NCBI GenBank assembly: GCA_049324535.1
Contig: JBMOOG010000015.1
Span: 40,603-104,602 of the forward strand
DNA length: 64,000 nt
From: JBMOOG01 sp049324535
GTDB lineage: Bacteria > Pseudomonadota > Alphaproteobacteria > Rhodobacterales > Rhodobacteraceae
Reading direction: 5' to 3'
Below, in pieces: positions 39,591 through 48,304 of this stretch. Both the position numbers and the translations under genes were made by a program. Below the pieces are notes generated by a model that did no database searches, was not told the origin of the DNA, and worked only from the letters and a program-made list of their open reading frames with translations. Each line of letters opens with the position of its first letter. Position 1 is the stretch's first letter.

Positions 39591-39743
39591 CGGAAGCCCC
39601 CAAGGCGAATGATGACCGGAGGTTGAATCGCCCGTGGCCGGCGTTGCGCCGTGCGGCCGTCCGGCGTTCGTGTCTTTCAGGGAAATTTATAGTCCGGAAA
39701 GAAATTTCGCTGCCAGGACCGGATTTAACGAACAGGTAAGCAA

Positions 39744-39793
39744 TGCAACCCACGGTTGCAAACGATTGGAGAGGGCCGGCCGCTCCCGGCCCT
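39744..39793 (+). promoter_or_regulatory. Palindrome and terminator-like stem-loop before the DUF6456 gene
   Basis: TGCAACC/GGTTGCA (39744-39760, 3-nt spacer) is followed by AGGGCCGG/CCGGCCCT (39772-39793, 6-nt loop) and TTTG, 17 bp before the DUF6456 ATG. Further upstream GAAATTT and AAATTTC flank 39682-39708. The second stem could attenuate transcription or end a short RNA; the first could be an operator. Confidence 0.45.
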
Positions 39794-39810
39794 TTGTGCG
39801 GGGGACTGCC

Positions 39811-40968
39811 ATGACAGCTCAGGCAAGGAACGGGGCGCCGTGCCCCGGATGGGTGCCGGATTGCGCGCGGCTCTACCTGCGCCACACCGAGCAGGGCGTG
39901 TCGCTGCGCGAGATCGCCCGGCAGGAGGGGATGCATCCCTCGACGGTGCTGCGGATGGTGCGCCGTCTGGAAACCCGCCGGGACGACCCGCTCGTGGACG
40001 AGGTTCTGGACCACCTCGGCCGAAGCATTCCGCCACCGATCCGCCTGCCCGAGCGCCGGCCGGACCGCGACACCGGTGCGACAGACAAATCCAGACAGGA
40101 AGGACAACCCCAGATGACGGTTACCATTCGCAAGCCCCAGACCATTGCCGACGCCGGTGTCGTGATGCGCGAGGCCCGTCGCATCCTGCGCCGGCTGTGC
40201 GAGCCGGGCGCGGTGCTTGCGGTCGCGCCGGACCTCGAAAAGGCGGCGGTGCTGAAGGGCGAGCTGCGCATCGCGGTCCTCGACCGGACGGTGGCGCAGG
40301 CCTTTGCCCTGAAGGACTGGATCGCCGTGGCGCAGTCGGGCAAGATCGTGACCTATGCGATCACCCCGGCGGGACGCGCCGCGCTGAAGCGGATGATCGA
40401 GACCGAGACCCCCGAGCATGTCGAGGGCTTCGCCGAAGCCCAGTCGCCCTTTGCCGCCCAGCACCGCGTCTGGGGCAACCGCGACGCGCAGGAGACCGGC
40501 GCGGATCGGCCGCGCAAGCTGCGGGTGAACCTGGCCGAAAGCCCGGTCGCGGTGCTTGCCAGGCGGCGGGACGGTGACGGAACCCCGTTCCTGTCGCCCG
40601 AACTCGTGGCCGCGGCCGAGCGCCTGCGCGAGGACTTCGAGCTTGCGCAGATGGGGCCGCGGGTCGCCCAGAACTGGGACCGGTTCCTGACCGGGGCCGA
40701 CCGGGGCGGGTTCGGGCCCGGCCTCGTGCCGGGCGAGGGCGGGTCGGGCCGCGCCCGCGAACGGGTGGCGGCGGCGCTTCGCGAGCTTGGACCGGGTCTC
40801 GGCGATGTCGCGCTGCGCTGCTGCTGCTACCTCGAGGGCCTCGAGGTCGCCGAAAAGCGCATGGGCTGGTCGGCGCGGTCGGGCAAGATCGTCCTGCGCA
40901 TCGCGCTCGCCCGGCTGCGGCGCCATTACGACGAGACCTACGGCGGACGGGCCCCGCTGATCGGGTAG
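39811..40968 (+). CDS. DUF6456 helix-turn-helix protein
   Basis: A 385-residue protein with an N-terminal HTH (about 20-50: LRHTEQGVSLREIARQEG, HPSTVLRMVRR) and a C-terminal DUF6456 region with GDVALRCCCYLEGLEVAEKRMGW and KIVLRIALARLRRHYDE, which resembles a sigma-like winged helix. This is a conserved Rhodobacterales family of unknown role, probably DNA-binding. The ATG after GGGGGA is chosen; the longer upstream frame runs through the stem-loop region and is not protein-like. Confidence 0.8.
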   Translation: MTAQARNGAPCPGWVPDCARLYLRHTEQGVSLREIARQEGMHPSTVLRMVRRLETRRDDPLVDEVLDHLGRSIPPPIRLPERRPDRDTGATDKSRQEGQPQMTVTIRKPQTIADAGVVMREARRILRRLCEPGAVLAVAPDLEKAAVLKGELRIAVLDRTVAQAFALKDWIAVAQSGKIVTYAITPAGRAALKRMIETETPEHVEGFAEAQSPFAAQHRVWGNRDAQETGADRPRKLRVNLAESPVAVLARRRDGDGTPFLSPELVAAAERLREDFELAQMGPRVAQNWDRFLTGADRGGFGPGLVPGEGGSGRARERVAAALRELGPGLGDVALRCCCYLEGLEVAEKRMGWSARSGKIVLRIALARLRRHYDETYGGRAPLIG

Positions 40969-41049
40969 CGGGCCGCGCGCCGGATCGGGCCCGGGGGGCG
41001 CAGCGGACATGGCGCCGCGCGCTGCCCGGGTTGCGGACGATCGGGTCGC

Positions 41050-41733
41050 TCAGTCCGCGCGGGTCAGGCCCGCGGCGTGCAGGATCCCGGCCACGGCCCC
41101 GCCGGCGAGGGGGGCGAGCAGGAAGAGCCAGAGCTGTTCCAGGGCCTTGCCGCCGACGAAGACCGCCGGGCCGATCGACCGGGCCGGATTGACCGAGGTG
41201 CCGGTGACGTTGATGCCGACGAGATGGATGCCGGTCAGCGTGAGGCCGATGGCAAGGCCGGCGAACGCGCCCGGCGCCGACCGGCCGGTTGCGCCGAGGA
41301 TCACGGTCACGAAGAGAAAGGTCGCGACCACCTCGAAGATCATCGCCGAAGTCGCCGAATAGCCGCCGTTGTAGCCCTCGCCCCAGCCGTTCTGCCCGAG
41401 TCCGCCAGTCGCGATGTCGTAGCCTGGCGCGCCCGAGGCGATCGCCAGGATGATGCCCGCGGCGACCGTCGCGCCGAGGATCTGGGCGGCCGCATAGCCG
41501 AGGAAGTCGCCAAGGCCCATCCGTCCGGCAGTGACCATGCCGAGGCTGACGGCCGGATTGAGATGAGCGCCCGAGATGGCGCCAAGCCCGTAGGCCGCCG
41601 CCACGATCGACAGGCCGAAGGCGACAGCTATCCCGAGAAAGCCGATCTGCGCCCCCATCAGCACCGCCGAGCCGACGCCAAAGAACACCAGGATGAAGGT
41701 GCCGAGGAACTCGGCCGCCAGCTTCGTGCTCAT
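41050..41733 (-). CDS. aqpZ: Aquaporin Z
   Basis: A 227-residue water channel of six membrane helices. Both NPA boxes are present: SGAHLNPAVSLG and GTSVNPARSIGP. The arginine after the second NPA and the narrow-type ar/R setting fit AqpZ rather than a glycerol facilitator. GGGAGA upstream of the ATG supports this start over the GTG one codon earlier. It is divergent from lipA. Confidence 0.95.
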   Translation of the reverse strand: MSTKLAAEFLGTFILVFFGVGSAVLMGAQIGFLGIAVAFGLSIVAAAYGLGAISGAHLNPAVSLGMVTAGRMGLGDFLGYAAAQILGATVAAGIILAIASGAPGYDIATGGLGQNGWGEGYNGGYSATSAMIFEVVATFLFVTVILGATGRSAPGAFAGLAIGLTLTGIHLVGINVTGTSVNPARSIGPAVFVGGKALEQLWLFLLAPLAGGAVAGILHAAGLTRAD

Positions 41734-41836
41734 CACATTCTCCCTCGGGCGGGCCGGAGCGCCTGCCGCGCCCGCGTTGCCAACGCCTGCGAAAGAGCCT
41801 AATGCAGAGACGACACCGAAGAAGGGGGAAATTCCC

Positions 41837-42787
41837 TTGCGCGATCTCAGGATCCCCGGCGAGCGCCATCCCGAGAAGGCCCATCGCCCCGATCAGGACC
41901 AGCCGAAGAAGCCCGCCTGGATCCGGGTCAAGGCTCCGACGTCGCAGGGCTACAAGGACACGCGCGAGATCCTGCGCACCAACCGGCTCGTCACCGTCTG
42001 CGAGGAGGCGGGCTGCCCGAACGTCGGCGAATGCTGGAGCCAGGGCCACGCGACCATGATGATCATGGGCGAGATCTGCACCCGGGGCTGCTCGTTCTGC
42101 AACATCGCCACCGGCCGGCCGGATGCGCTCGACGCCTTCGAGCCGGGGCGCGTTGCCCATGCGGTCGAGACGCTGGGGCTGAAGCATGTCGTCATCACCT
42201 CGGTCGACCGGGACGACCTGGCCGACGGCGGCGCCGAGCACTTTGCCCAGACGATCCGCGCGGTGCGGCATCGCGCCCCCGCCACCACGATCGAGGTCCT
42301 GACCCCGGATTTCCTGAAATGCGCCCCTTCGGCGCTGGAGACCGTGGTCGAGGCCCGGCCCGACGTGTTCAACCACAATCTCGAGACCGTGCCGGGCCTC
42401 TATCCCTCGGTCCGCCCGGGTGCGCGCTACTTCCATTCGCTGCGGCTTCTGCAACGGGTCAAGGAACTGGACCCAGGCCTGTTCACCAAGTCGGGCATCA
42501 TGGTCGGCCTGGGCGAAGACCGGCAGTCGGTCCTGCAGGTGATGGATGACATGCGCGCGGCCGATGTCGATTTCCTGACCATCGGCCAGTATCTGCAGCC
42601 GACGCCGAAGCACCATCGCGTCGACCGCTTCGTCACCCCCGAGGAGTTTGCCGCCTACGAGAAGGCCGCCTATGGCAAGGGCTTCCTCATGGTCTCGGCC
42701 ACACCGCTGACCCGGTCGAGCTACCACGCCGGGGAGGACTTCGCCCGGCTGCGTGCGGCGCGTCTGGAACGGCTCGGCCGCGCCTGA
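41837..42787 (+). CDS. lipA: Lipoyl synthase
   Basis: A 316-residue radical-SAM enzyme that inserts two sulfurs into octanoyl-lipoyl domains. Both cluster motifs are intact: the auxiliary CEEAGCPNVGEC and the radical-SAM CTRGCSFC. The start is a TTG (LRDLRIPGERHPEKAHRPD, typical of the family) with AGGGGGA upstream; no in-frame ATG lies before the conserved region outside the divergent gene. A paired stem-loop follows the stop. lipB is 4.7 kb away on the other strand. Confidence 0.97.
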   Translation: MRDLRIPGERHPEKAHRPDQDQPKKPAWIRVKAPTSQGYKDTREILRTNRLVTVCEEAGCPNVGECWSQGHATMMIMGEICTRGCSFCNIATGRPDALDAFEPGRVAHAVETLGLKHVVITSVDRDDLADGGAEHFAQTIRAVRHRAPATTIEVLTPDFLKCAPSALETVVEARPDVFNHNLETVPGLYPSVRPGARYFHSLRLLQRVKELDPGLFTKSGIMVGLGEDRQSVLQVMDDMRAADVDFLTIGQYLQPTPKHHRVDRFVTPEEFAAYEKAAYGKGFLMVSATPLTRSSYHAGEDFARLRAARLERLGRA

Positions 42788-42794
42788 GGCAGGG

Positions 42795-42840
42795 CCGAAT
42801 TTTCGGCGAAAATTCGGGGCAATTCTTCGGCGAAGAATTG
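42795..42840. terminator. Tandem stem-loops between convergent lipA and carA
   Basis: CCGAATTTTC/GAAAATTCGG (42795-42817, 3-nt loop) and CAATTCTTC/GAAGAATTG (42820-42840, 3-nt loop) are both perfect. Each presents a T-rich arm on both strands and they fill the 60-bp gap, so they probably end both genes. Confidence 0.7.
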
Positions 42841-42847
42841 CGGGTGC

Positions 42848-44011
42848 TCAGCCCGCGCGCCGGGCCCTCATGGCGTCCGCAAAGCGCTCGAAGAGATAGT
42901 AGCTGTCCTGCGGGCCGGGGCTGGCCTCGGGGTGGTACTGCACCGAGAACACCGGCCGGTCGGCCATGCGGATGCCGCAGTTCGACCCGTCGAAGAGGCT
43001 CACATGCGTCTCGATCACGCCTTCGGGCAGGGTCTGGCTGTCCACGGTGAAGCCGTGGTTCATCGAGGTGATCTCGACCTTGCCGGTCTCGACATCCTTG
43101 ACCGGGTGGTTCGCGCCATGATGGCCGTGGTTCATCTTGATGGTGCGCGCGCCAAGCGCCAGGGCCAGCATCTGGTGGCCAAGGCAGATGCCGAAGAGCG
43201 GCAGGTCGCGTTCGAGCACGCCCCGGATCATGGGCACGGCGTAGGCGCCGGTCGCGGCCGGGTCCCCCGGCCCGTTCGACAGGAAGACCCCGTCGGGGTT
43301 CAGCGCGAGCACGTCCTCGGCGGTGGCGGTCGCAGGCAGGACGGTCACATCGCAGCCGGCCGAAGCGAGGCAGCGCAGGATGTTGCGCTTGGCACCGTAA
43401 TCGACGGCCACCACCTTCAGCCCGCCGCCTTCGCGCGTGCCGAAGCCCTTGGGCCAGGCCCAGCGGGTCTCGTTCCAGCGGTAGCTCTGCGCGCAGGTGA
43501 CGTCGCGGGCCAGATCGAGCCCGACCAGCCCCTTCCACGCCCGCGCCTTCGCCACCAGCGCGGCTATGTCGAAGCGGCCTTCGGGGTCATGGGCCAGCGC
43601 GACATGCGGTGCGCCCTGCTGGCGGATGGCGCGTGTCAGCCGGCGGGTGTCGATGCCGCCGACGCCGATGCGGCCCTTGCGCGTCAGCCAGTCGTCCAGA
43701 CTGCCCGCCGCGCGCCAGTTCGACGGTTCGGTCGGATCCCATTTCACCACCATGCCGGCGGCGACCGGTTCGGTCGATTCGTCGTCCTCGGGGTTGGTGC
43801 CGACGTTGCCGACATGCGGGAAGGTGAAGGTGACGACCTGTCCGGCGTAGGACGGGTCGGTCAGGATCTCCTGATAGCCGGTCATCGCGGTGTTGAAGAC
43901 AAGCTCCGCCACCGTCTCGCCGGTCGCGCCGAAACCCGTGCCGTAGAAGAGGCTTCCATCCGCCAGCGCGATGCAGGCCGTCGGTCTGTCTTTGGGCTGG
44001 CTGGCGGGCAT
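42848..44011 (-). CDS. carA: Carbamoyl-phosphate synthase small subunit
   Basis: A 387-residue glutaminase subunit supplying ammonia for arginine and pyrimidine synthesis. The N-terminal CPSase domain has LADGSLFYGTGFGA, TGYQEILTDPSY and the C-terminal class I amidotransferase domain has LFGICLGHQML (nucleophile Cys) with HPEASPGPQDS. GGGGGAG seven bases upstream decides the start. carB is not in the window. Confidence 0.97.
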   Translation of the reverse strand: MPASQPKDRPTACIALADGSLFYGTGFGATGETVAELVFNTAMTGYQEILTDPSYAGQVVTFTFPHVGNVGTNPEDDESTEPVAAGMVVKWDPTEPSNWRAAGSLDDWLTRKGRIGVGGIDTRRLTRAIRQQGAPHVALAHDPEGRFDIAALVAKARAWKGLVGLDLARDVTCAQSYRWNETRWAWPKGFGTREGGGLKVVAVDYGAKRNILRCLASAGCDVTVLPATATAEDVLALNPDGVFLSNGPGDPAATGAYAVPMIRGVLERDLPLFGICLGHQMLALALGARTIKMNHGHHGANHPVKDVETGKVEITSMNHGFTVDSQTLPEGVIETHVSLFDGSNCGIRMADRPVFSVQYHPEASPGPQDSYYLFERFADAMRARRAG

Positions 44012-44188
44012 GGCGCGACTCCCCCTCGGCAAATCCCGCGGAACCTATGCCCCCGACCCGATGGGGTCAAGAGCCGAGCGCTGATCCGGCTTCCGGCGCG
44101 TTTTCAATGGGTTGGCCTTCCATGCCGCGGTTGTGTCCCACGGGGCTTCGGGCTAAGGTGGGAGACTGGAACCCGAGGGGATGGGGTC

Positions 44189-44647
44189 ATGGACATACGC
44201 GACCGGATCGGCGCGGCTCTCAAGGACGCGATGAAGGCGCGCGATGCCGACAGGCTGAGCACGCTCCGACTTGTCAACGCCGCCATAAAGGACAAGGAAA
44301 TCGACCTGCGCGGATCCGGCGAAGGGGCGGGCGTCGGCGAGGCCGAGATCCTCGCGATCCTCGCGCGGATGGTGAAGCAGCGCCAGGAATCCGCGCGCGC
44401 CTATGAGGAGGGCGGTCGGCTGGAACTGGCCGAGAAGGAACTGGCCGAGATCGGCGTGATCGAGGAGTTCCTGCCGCGCCAGCTTTCACCCGAGGAAGTC
44501 GAGGCGGCCATCGCCGCCGCCATCGCCGAGACCGGAGCCACCGGCATCCGTGACATGGGCAAGGTCATGGCCGCGCTCAAGGCGCGCCATGCGGGTCAGA
44601 TGGACTTTGGCGCCGCCGGCGCGCTGATCAAGGCGCGGCTGGGCTGA
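44189..44647 (+). CDS. GatB/YqeY domain protein
   Basis: A 152-residue protein of the YqeY family: an N-terminal helical part (LKDAMKARDADRLSTLRLVNAAIKDKEID region, residues 9-37) and a C-terminal GatB-like tRNA-binding module (IRDMGKVMAALKARHAGQMDFG). It may assist aminoacyl-tRNA amidation; the role is unproven. It is divergent from carA, a common alphaproteobacterial neighbour. Confidence 0.9.
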   Translation: MDIRDRIGAALKDAMKARDADRLSTLRLVNAAIKDKEIDLRGSGEGAGVGEAEILAILARMVKQRQESARAYEEGGRLELAEKELAEIGVIEEFLPRQLSPEEVEAAIAAAIAETGATGIRDMGKVMAALKARHAGQMDFGAAGALIKARLG

Positions 44648-44670
44648 GGCCGGGCCGCGCGCGCCTCAGC
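44643..44670. terminator. Possible bidirectional terminator
   Basis: GCTGAGGC/GCCTCAGC form an 8-bp stem with a 12-nt GC-rich loop, lying across the stops of the convergent yqeY and DUF2244 genes. There is no T-run, so the call is weak. Confidence 0.35.
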
Positions 44671-45196
44671 GCAGGGCGCGCAGCCGGTCGTCGATGTCGG
44701 ATTTGAGGGCAACCCGTTCGTCGGGGGTGAGAAACGCCCCAAGCTCGACCTCGCGGCTGCCGCCCTTCAGCGTCAGATACTGAGGCACCGGGCCGCCCGT
44801 CGGGTGGAGAACCAGCCGGACCCAGTAGGGGTTGGCCTCCCAGCTCTGGTCCGGGCGGCCGGGAACGTGGCGGCAGATGTCGATGCGGTCACGCGAAAGG
44901 CGCAGGCGCTCGAGGATCTCGCCGTCGCGGTAGCTTCGGTTGAGTGCCCACCAGATCGCCCAGACCGCGGCCACCGCGAAGGGCAGCAGCCCCCAGAGCA
45001 CCGCCGATCCGATCACCGCCATCAGCGGCAGCAGCAGCAGGGAGGCCGTGCCGGCGATGAAGGCCACGAACCCCTTGCGCGGCAGCGACCGGTAGGGCCA
45101 CAGGTGCAGTTCCGCCACCGGCGGATCGGTGTCAGGCGAAGGGGCCCCGGATTGCTCCGGGGCCCCCTGCGGATCGGTGACCCATTCGTAGGGCAT
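44666..45196 (-). CDS. DUF2244 membrane protein
   Basis: A 176-residue protein with two membrane helices (about 45-90) and a soluble C-terminal domain, matching DUF2244 (LHLWPYRSLPRKGFVAFI, then ALNRSYRDGEILERLRLSRD). The family is commonly found next to cytochrome oxidase genes in alphaproteobacteria; here it begins 7 bp after ctaD. A role in oxidase assembly is suggested by position only. Confidence 0.87.
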   Translation of the reverse strand: MPYEWVTDPQGAPEQSGAPSPDTDPPVAELHLWPYRSLPRKGFVAFIAGTASLLLLPLMAVIGSAVLWGLLPFAVAAVWAIWWALNRSYRDGEILERLRLSRDRIDICRHVPGRPDQSWEANPYWVRLVLHPTGGPVPQYLTLKGGSREVELGAFLTPDERVALKSDIDDRLRALR

Positions 45197-45203
45197 GGGC
45201 GCC

Positions 45204-46877
45204 TCAGTGGGCGTACGACCGGTCCCAGTCCTCACGCTTCGGCAGCTGCTCGAACGTGTGCTCGGGCGGCGGCGAGGGCAGGGTCCATTCCAGCGTGTCG
45301 GCGTATTCGTTCCAGTAGTTGTTCTGGGTGACGCGCTTGCCCCAGAGGAGCGTGTAGAACACCACGCCGATGAAGAACAGGAACGAGGCGAAGGACAGGA
45401 AGGCGCCGAGGCTCGAGATGTGGTTCCAGTAGGCGAAGGCCTCGGGATAGTCGATGTAGCGGCGCACCATGCCCTGACGCCCGAGGAAGTGCTGCGGGAA
45501 GAAGGTCAGGTTCGCGCCGATGAACATCATCCAGAAGTGCAGCTTGCCCGCCCATTCCGGATACTGGTGGCCCGACATCTTGCCGATCCAGTAGTAGATG
45601 CCGGCGAAGATGGCGAAGACCGCGCCGAGGCTCATCACGTAGTGGAAGTGCGCGATCACGTAGTAGGTTTCGTGATAGACACGATCCACCGGGGCCTGGC
45701 TCAGCACGACGCCGGTGACGCCGCCGATGGTGAACAGGAACAGGAAGCCGAAGGCCCAGAGCATCGGGGTCTTGAACTCGACCGAACCGCCCCACATCGT
45801 CGCAATCCACGAGAAGACCTTGATGCCGGTGGGCACCGCGATCACCATCGTGGCCAGCATGAAGTAGGACTGCTGGGTCAGGCTCAGGCCGACCGTATAC
45901 ATGTGGTGGGCCCAGACGACGAAGCCCAGAACCCCGATCGCCACCATCGCGTAGACCATCGGCAGGTAGCCGAAGATCGGCTTCTTGGCGAAGGTTGAGA
46001 TGACATGGCTGATGATCCCGAAGCCCGGCAGGATGATGATGTAGACTTCCGGGTGGCCGAAGAACCACAGGATGTGCTGGTAGAGGATCGGGTCGCCGCC
46101 GCCGGCCGGGTCGAAGAAGGTCGTCCCGAAGTTGCGGTCGGTCAGCAGCATGGTGATCGCACCGGCCAGAACCGGCAGTGACAGCAGGATCAGCCACGAG
46201 GTGACGAAGATCGACCAGGCGAAGAGCGGCACCTTGTGCAGCGTCATGCCGGGCGCGCGCATGTTCAGGAAGGTCGTGATCATGTTGATCGCGCCGAGGA
46301 TCGACGAGGCGCCCGAGAGGTGCACCGCGAAGATCGCGAGGTCCATCGAGTAGCCGGCTTCCTTGACCGAGAGCGGCGGGTAGAGCACCCAGCCCACGCC
46401 CGAACCCATCTGGTCGTTGCCGCCGGGCGAGAACACCGACGCCACCGCGAGCGAGGTGCCCGCGACATACATCCAGTAGCTGAGGTTGTTCATGCGCGGG
46501 AAGGCCATGTCCGGCGCGCCGATCATCAGCGGCATGAAGTAGTTGCCGAAGCCGCCGAACAGTGCGGGGATCACCACGAAGAACATCATCAGGATGCCGT
46601 GGGCGGTGACGATCACGTTCCACAGGTGCCCGTTCGGGGTGCATTCGCCGGCGGCCGCGGCCGTCAGGCGCGCGCCCTCGTCGCACATGTACTGCACGCC
46701 GGGGCTCATAAGCTCCATGCGCATGTAGACGGTGAAGGCCACCGAGATCAGGCCGACGAGGCCCGCGGTGAACAGGTAGAGGATCCCGATGTCCTTGTGG
46801 TTGGTGGACATGAACCACCGGGTGAAGAACCCGCGGTGGTCATGGGCACCGTGTCCCTGGATGGCTGCGTCGGCCAT
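45204..46877 (-). CDS. ctaD: Cytochrome c oxidase subunit I (aa3, A1-type)
   Basis: A 557-residue heme-copper oxidase subunit with 12 membrane helices; it reduces oxygen and pumps protons. The GHPEVYIIILPGFG motif, with its Glu and the His-Tyr pair, marks the A1 type, and the CuB/heme histidines (AHHMY, IAHFHYVM) are intact. AAGGGAGAA stands before the ATG. Subunits II and III are elsewhere, which is usual in Rhodobacteraceae. A strong 5' hairpin and a good promoter precede it. Confidence 0.98.
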   Translation of the reverse strand: MADAAIQGHGAHDHRGFFTRWFMSTNHKDIGILYLFTAGLVGLISVAFTVYMRMELMSPGVQYMCDEGARLTAAAAGECTPNGHLWNVIVTAHGILMMFFVVIPALFGGFGNYFMPLMIGAPDMAFPRMNNLSYWMYVAGTSLAVASVFSPGGNDQMGSGVGWVLYPPLSVKEAGYSMDLAIFAVHLSGASSILGAINMITTFLNMRAPGMTLHKVPLFAWSIFVTSWLILLSLPVLAGAITMLLTDRNFGTTFFDPAGGGDPILYQHILWFFGHPEVYIIILPGFGIISHVISTFAKKPIFGYLPMVYAMVAIGVLGFVVWAHHMYTVGLSLTQQSYFMLATMVIAVPTGIKVFSWIATMWGGSVEFKTPMLWAFGFLFLFTIGGVTGVVLSQAPVDRVYHETYYVIAHFHYVMSLGAVFAIFAGIYYWIGKMSGHQYPEWAGKLHFWMMFIGANLTFFPQHFLGRQGMVRRYIDYPEAFAYWNHISSLGAFLSFASFLFFIGVVFYTLLWGKRVTQNNYWNEYADTLEWTLPSPPPEHTFEQLPKREDWDRSYAH

Positions 46878-46895
46878 GCTTTTCTCCCTTATGGC

Positions 46896-46927
46896 TCCCG
46901 ATGGCGGCGTCCGGGCCGCCATCGGGA
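46896..46927 (-). promoter_or_regulatory. Perfect stem-loop at the 5' end of ctaD mRNA
   Basis: TCCCGATGGCGGC/GCCGCCATCGGGA form a 13-bp stem with a 6-nt loop. It begins about 3 nt after the predicted transcription start and ends just before the ribosome-binding site. The position suggests 5' stabilisation or control of translation. Confidence 0.65.
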
Positions 46928-46936
46928 CATATCGTC

Positions 46937-46965
46937 ATAGTAGATTGTGTGAATGCGGATCGCAA
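46937..46965 (-). promoter_or_regulatory. Sigma-70-type promoter of ctaD
   Basis: On the minus strand TTGCGA (46965-46960) and TACTAT (46942-46937) are spaced by 17 nt. The predicted start is near 46930, giving a leader of about 53 nt. Confidence 0.65.
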
Positions 46966-46974
46966 TCACCGGAT

Positions 46975-46997
46975 GGAAGGGCTGCGTTCGCCCTTCC
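46975..46997 (-). terminator. Terminator-like stem-loop after cycA
   Basis: GGAAGGGC/GCCCTTCC form a perfect 8-bp stem with a 7-nt loop, 8 nt after the cycA stop and 10 nt before the ctaD promoter. No T-run follows, but its place separates the two genes. Confidence 0.5.
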
Positions 46998-47005
46998 GCC
47001 CGCCG

Positions 47006-47419
47006 TCACTGCGCGACCGACGCCAGGTAGGCCGCGACATCCTCGCCGCCCTTGGCGAGCTTGAAGGTCATCTTCGACTTGGCCGCCGCATCGCCGGTCT
47101 GCGCCTTGAGCCAGGCGGTCGGATCCTTGACGTATTCGGCGATCATCGCCTCGTCCCAGACGACACCCTTTTCGCCCACGGCCTTGATCGAATCGCCGAA
47201 GGCAAAGCCGGGCACCTCCGCGACCTTCATGCCGACCACGCCATACAGGTTGGGGCCGACCTTGCCGCCCTTGACGATCACAGTGCCGTCGGGCTTGACG
47301 ATCTCGTGGCAGGACTTGCACTTGTTGAATTCCTTCTCGCCCTTGGCGGCGTCGCCCGCGGCAAGCGCGGGGGTTGCCAGGGTCAGAGCGGCGAGAGTGG
47401 CAATCAGGCTGGTCTTCAT
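47006..47419 (-). CDS. cycA: Cytochrome c550/c2
   Basis: A 137-residue periplasmic electron carrier closely resembling Paracoccus/Rhodobacter cytochrome c550/c2. The signal peptide ends near ALAAG; heme binds at CKSCH (Cys34, Cys37, His38) and the sixth ligand is Met117 in KSKMTFKLA. KGGKVGPNLYGVVG is typical. GGAGGAG decides the start. It lies just upstream of ctaD on the same strand and probably donates electrons to that oxidase. Confidence 0.95.
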   Translation of the reverse strand: MKTSLIATLAALTLATPALAAGDAAKGEKEFNKCKSCHEIVKPDGTVIVKGGKVGPNLYGVVGMKVAEVPGFAFGDSIKAVGEKGVVWDEAMIAEYVKDPTAWLKAQTGDAAAKSKMTFKLAKGGEDVAAYLASVAQ

Positions 47420-47450
47420 CCGAACTCCTCCAGAGTGGTGGTGCATTCTT

Positions 47451-48164
47451 TCAGGCCGTGCGTAAATCGTCCTGCGACAAATTGCCATAGCGGAGTGCCT
47501 CGCACCGGGGGCCTTCCGCAGCGAAGACCGCATCGAAGGTCCGGCGCAGCGCGGCGTCGAGGTCGGCCATCGTCACCGGCAGGCCGAGATCGACGAGGCT
47601 CGTCACCCCGTGGCCGCGGATTCCGCAGGGCACGATGCCGTCGAAATGCGACAGGTCCGGCTCGACGTTGATCGAAATCCCGTGAAAGCTGACCCAGCGG
47701 CGCAGGCGCACGCCGATCGCGGCGATCTTGTCCTCGCGCGGGGCGCCGTCGGGGCCGGGCGCGCGGTCGGGGCGCACGACCCAGACCCCGACGCGGCCCT
47801 CGCGGCGCTCGCCGCGGACGCCGAACTCGGCCAGGGTGCGGATCACCCAGTCCTCGAGCGCGCGGACGAAGGCGCGCACATCGCGTCCGCGGCGGTTTAG
47901 GTCGAGCAGGACATAGGCCACGCGCTGGCCCGGCCCGTGATAGGTGTACTGACCGCCGCGGCGGGTCTCGAACACCGGAAACCGGTCCGGGTCCACGAGG
48001 TCCGTGGGGCGCGCCGACGTGCCCGCGGTGTAAAGGGGCGGGTGCTCGACCAGCCAGACCGCCTCGTCGGCGCGACCCTCGGCGATGGCGGCGGCGCGGG
48101 CCTCCATCCAGTCCACTGCTTCCTGATAGGAAACCAAACCGCGATTCTCGCGCCACTCGACCAT
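47451..48164 (-). CDS. lipB: Octanoyltransferase LipB
   Basis: A 237-residue enzyme moving octanoate from ACP to lipoyl domains, the step before LipA. The substrate-binding GGQYTYHGPGQ, the Lys of KIAAIGVRLRRWVSFHG and the Cys of VPCGIRGHGVTS give the catalytic Cys/Lys pair. The start at MVEWRENRG matches the family; upstream codons do not. It is 31 bp from cycA on the same strand. Confidence 0.95.
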   Translation of the reverse strand: MVEWRENRGLVSYQEAVDWMEARAAAIAEGRADEAVWLVEHPPLYTAGTSARPTDLVDPDRFPVFETRRGGQYTYHGPGQRVAYVLLDLNRRGRDVRAFVRALEDWVIRTLAEFGVRGERREGRVGVWVVRPDRAPGPDGAPREDKIAAIGVRLRRWVSFHGISINVEPDLSHFDGIVPCGIRGHGVTSLVDLGLPVTMADLDAALRRTFDAVFAAEGPRCEALRYGNLSQDDLRTA

Positions 48165-48304
48165 GATTGTCCCCGGCAGCGGGCAGGGATTTCCGTACCC
48201 GACCGGGATATTCCTTGATTTTGCGGGGGAATGCACGGACCATTCCGCACGTTTCCTCCGGGGCACCGGGCTGCCCCCGCATGCATTTCCAGGGAGTGAC
48301 GGCC

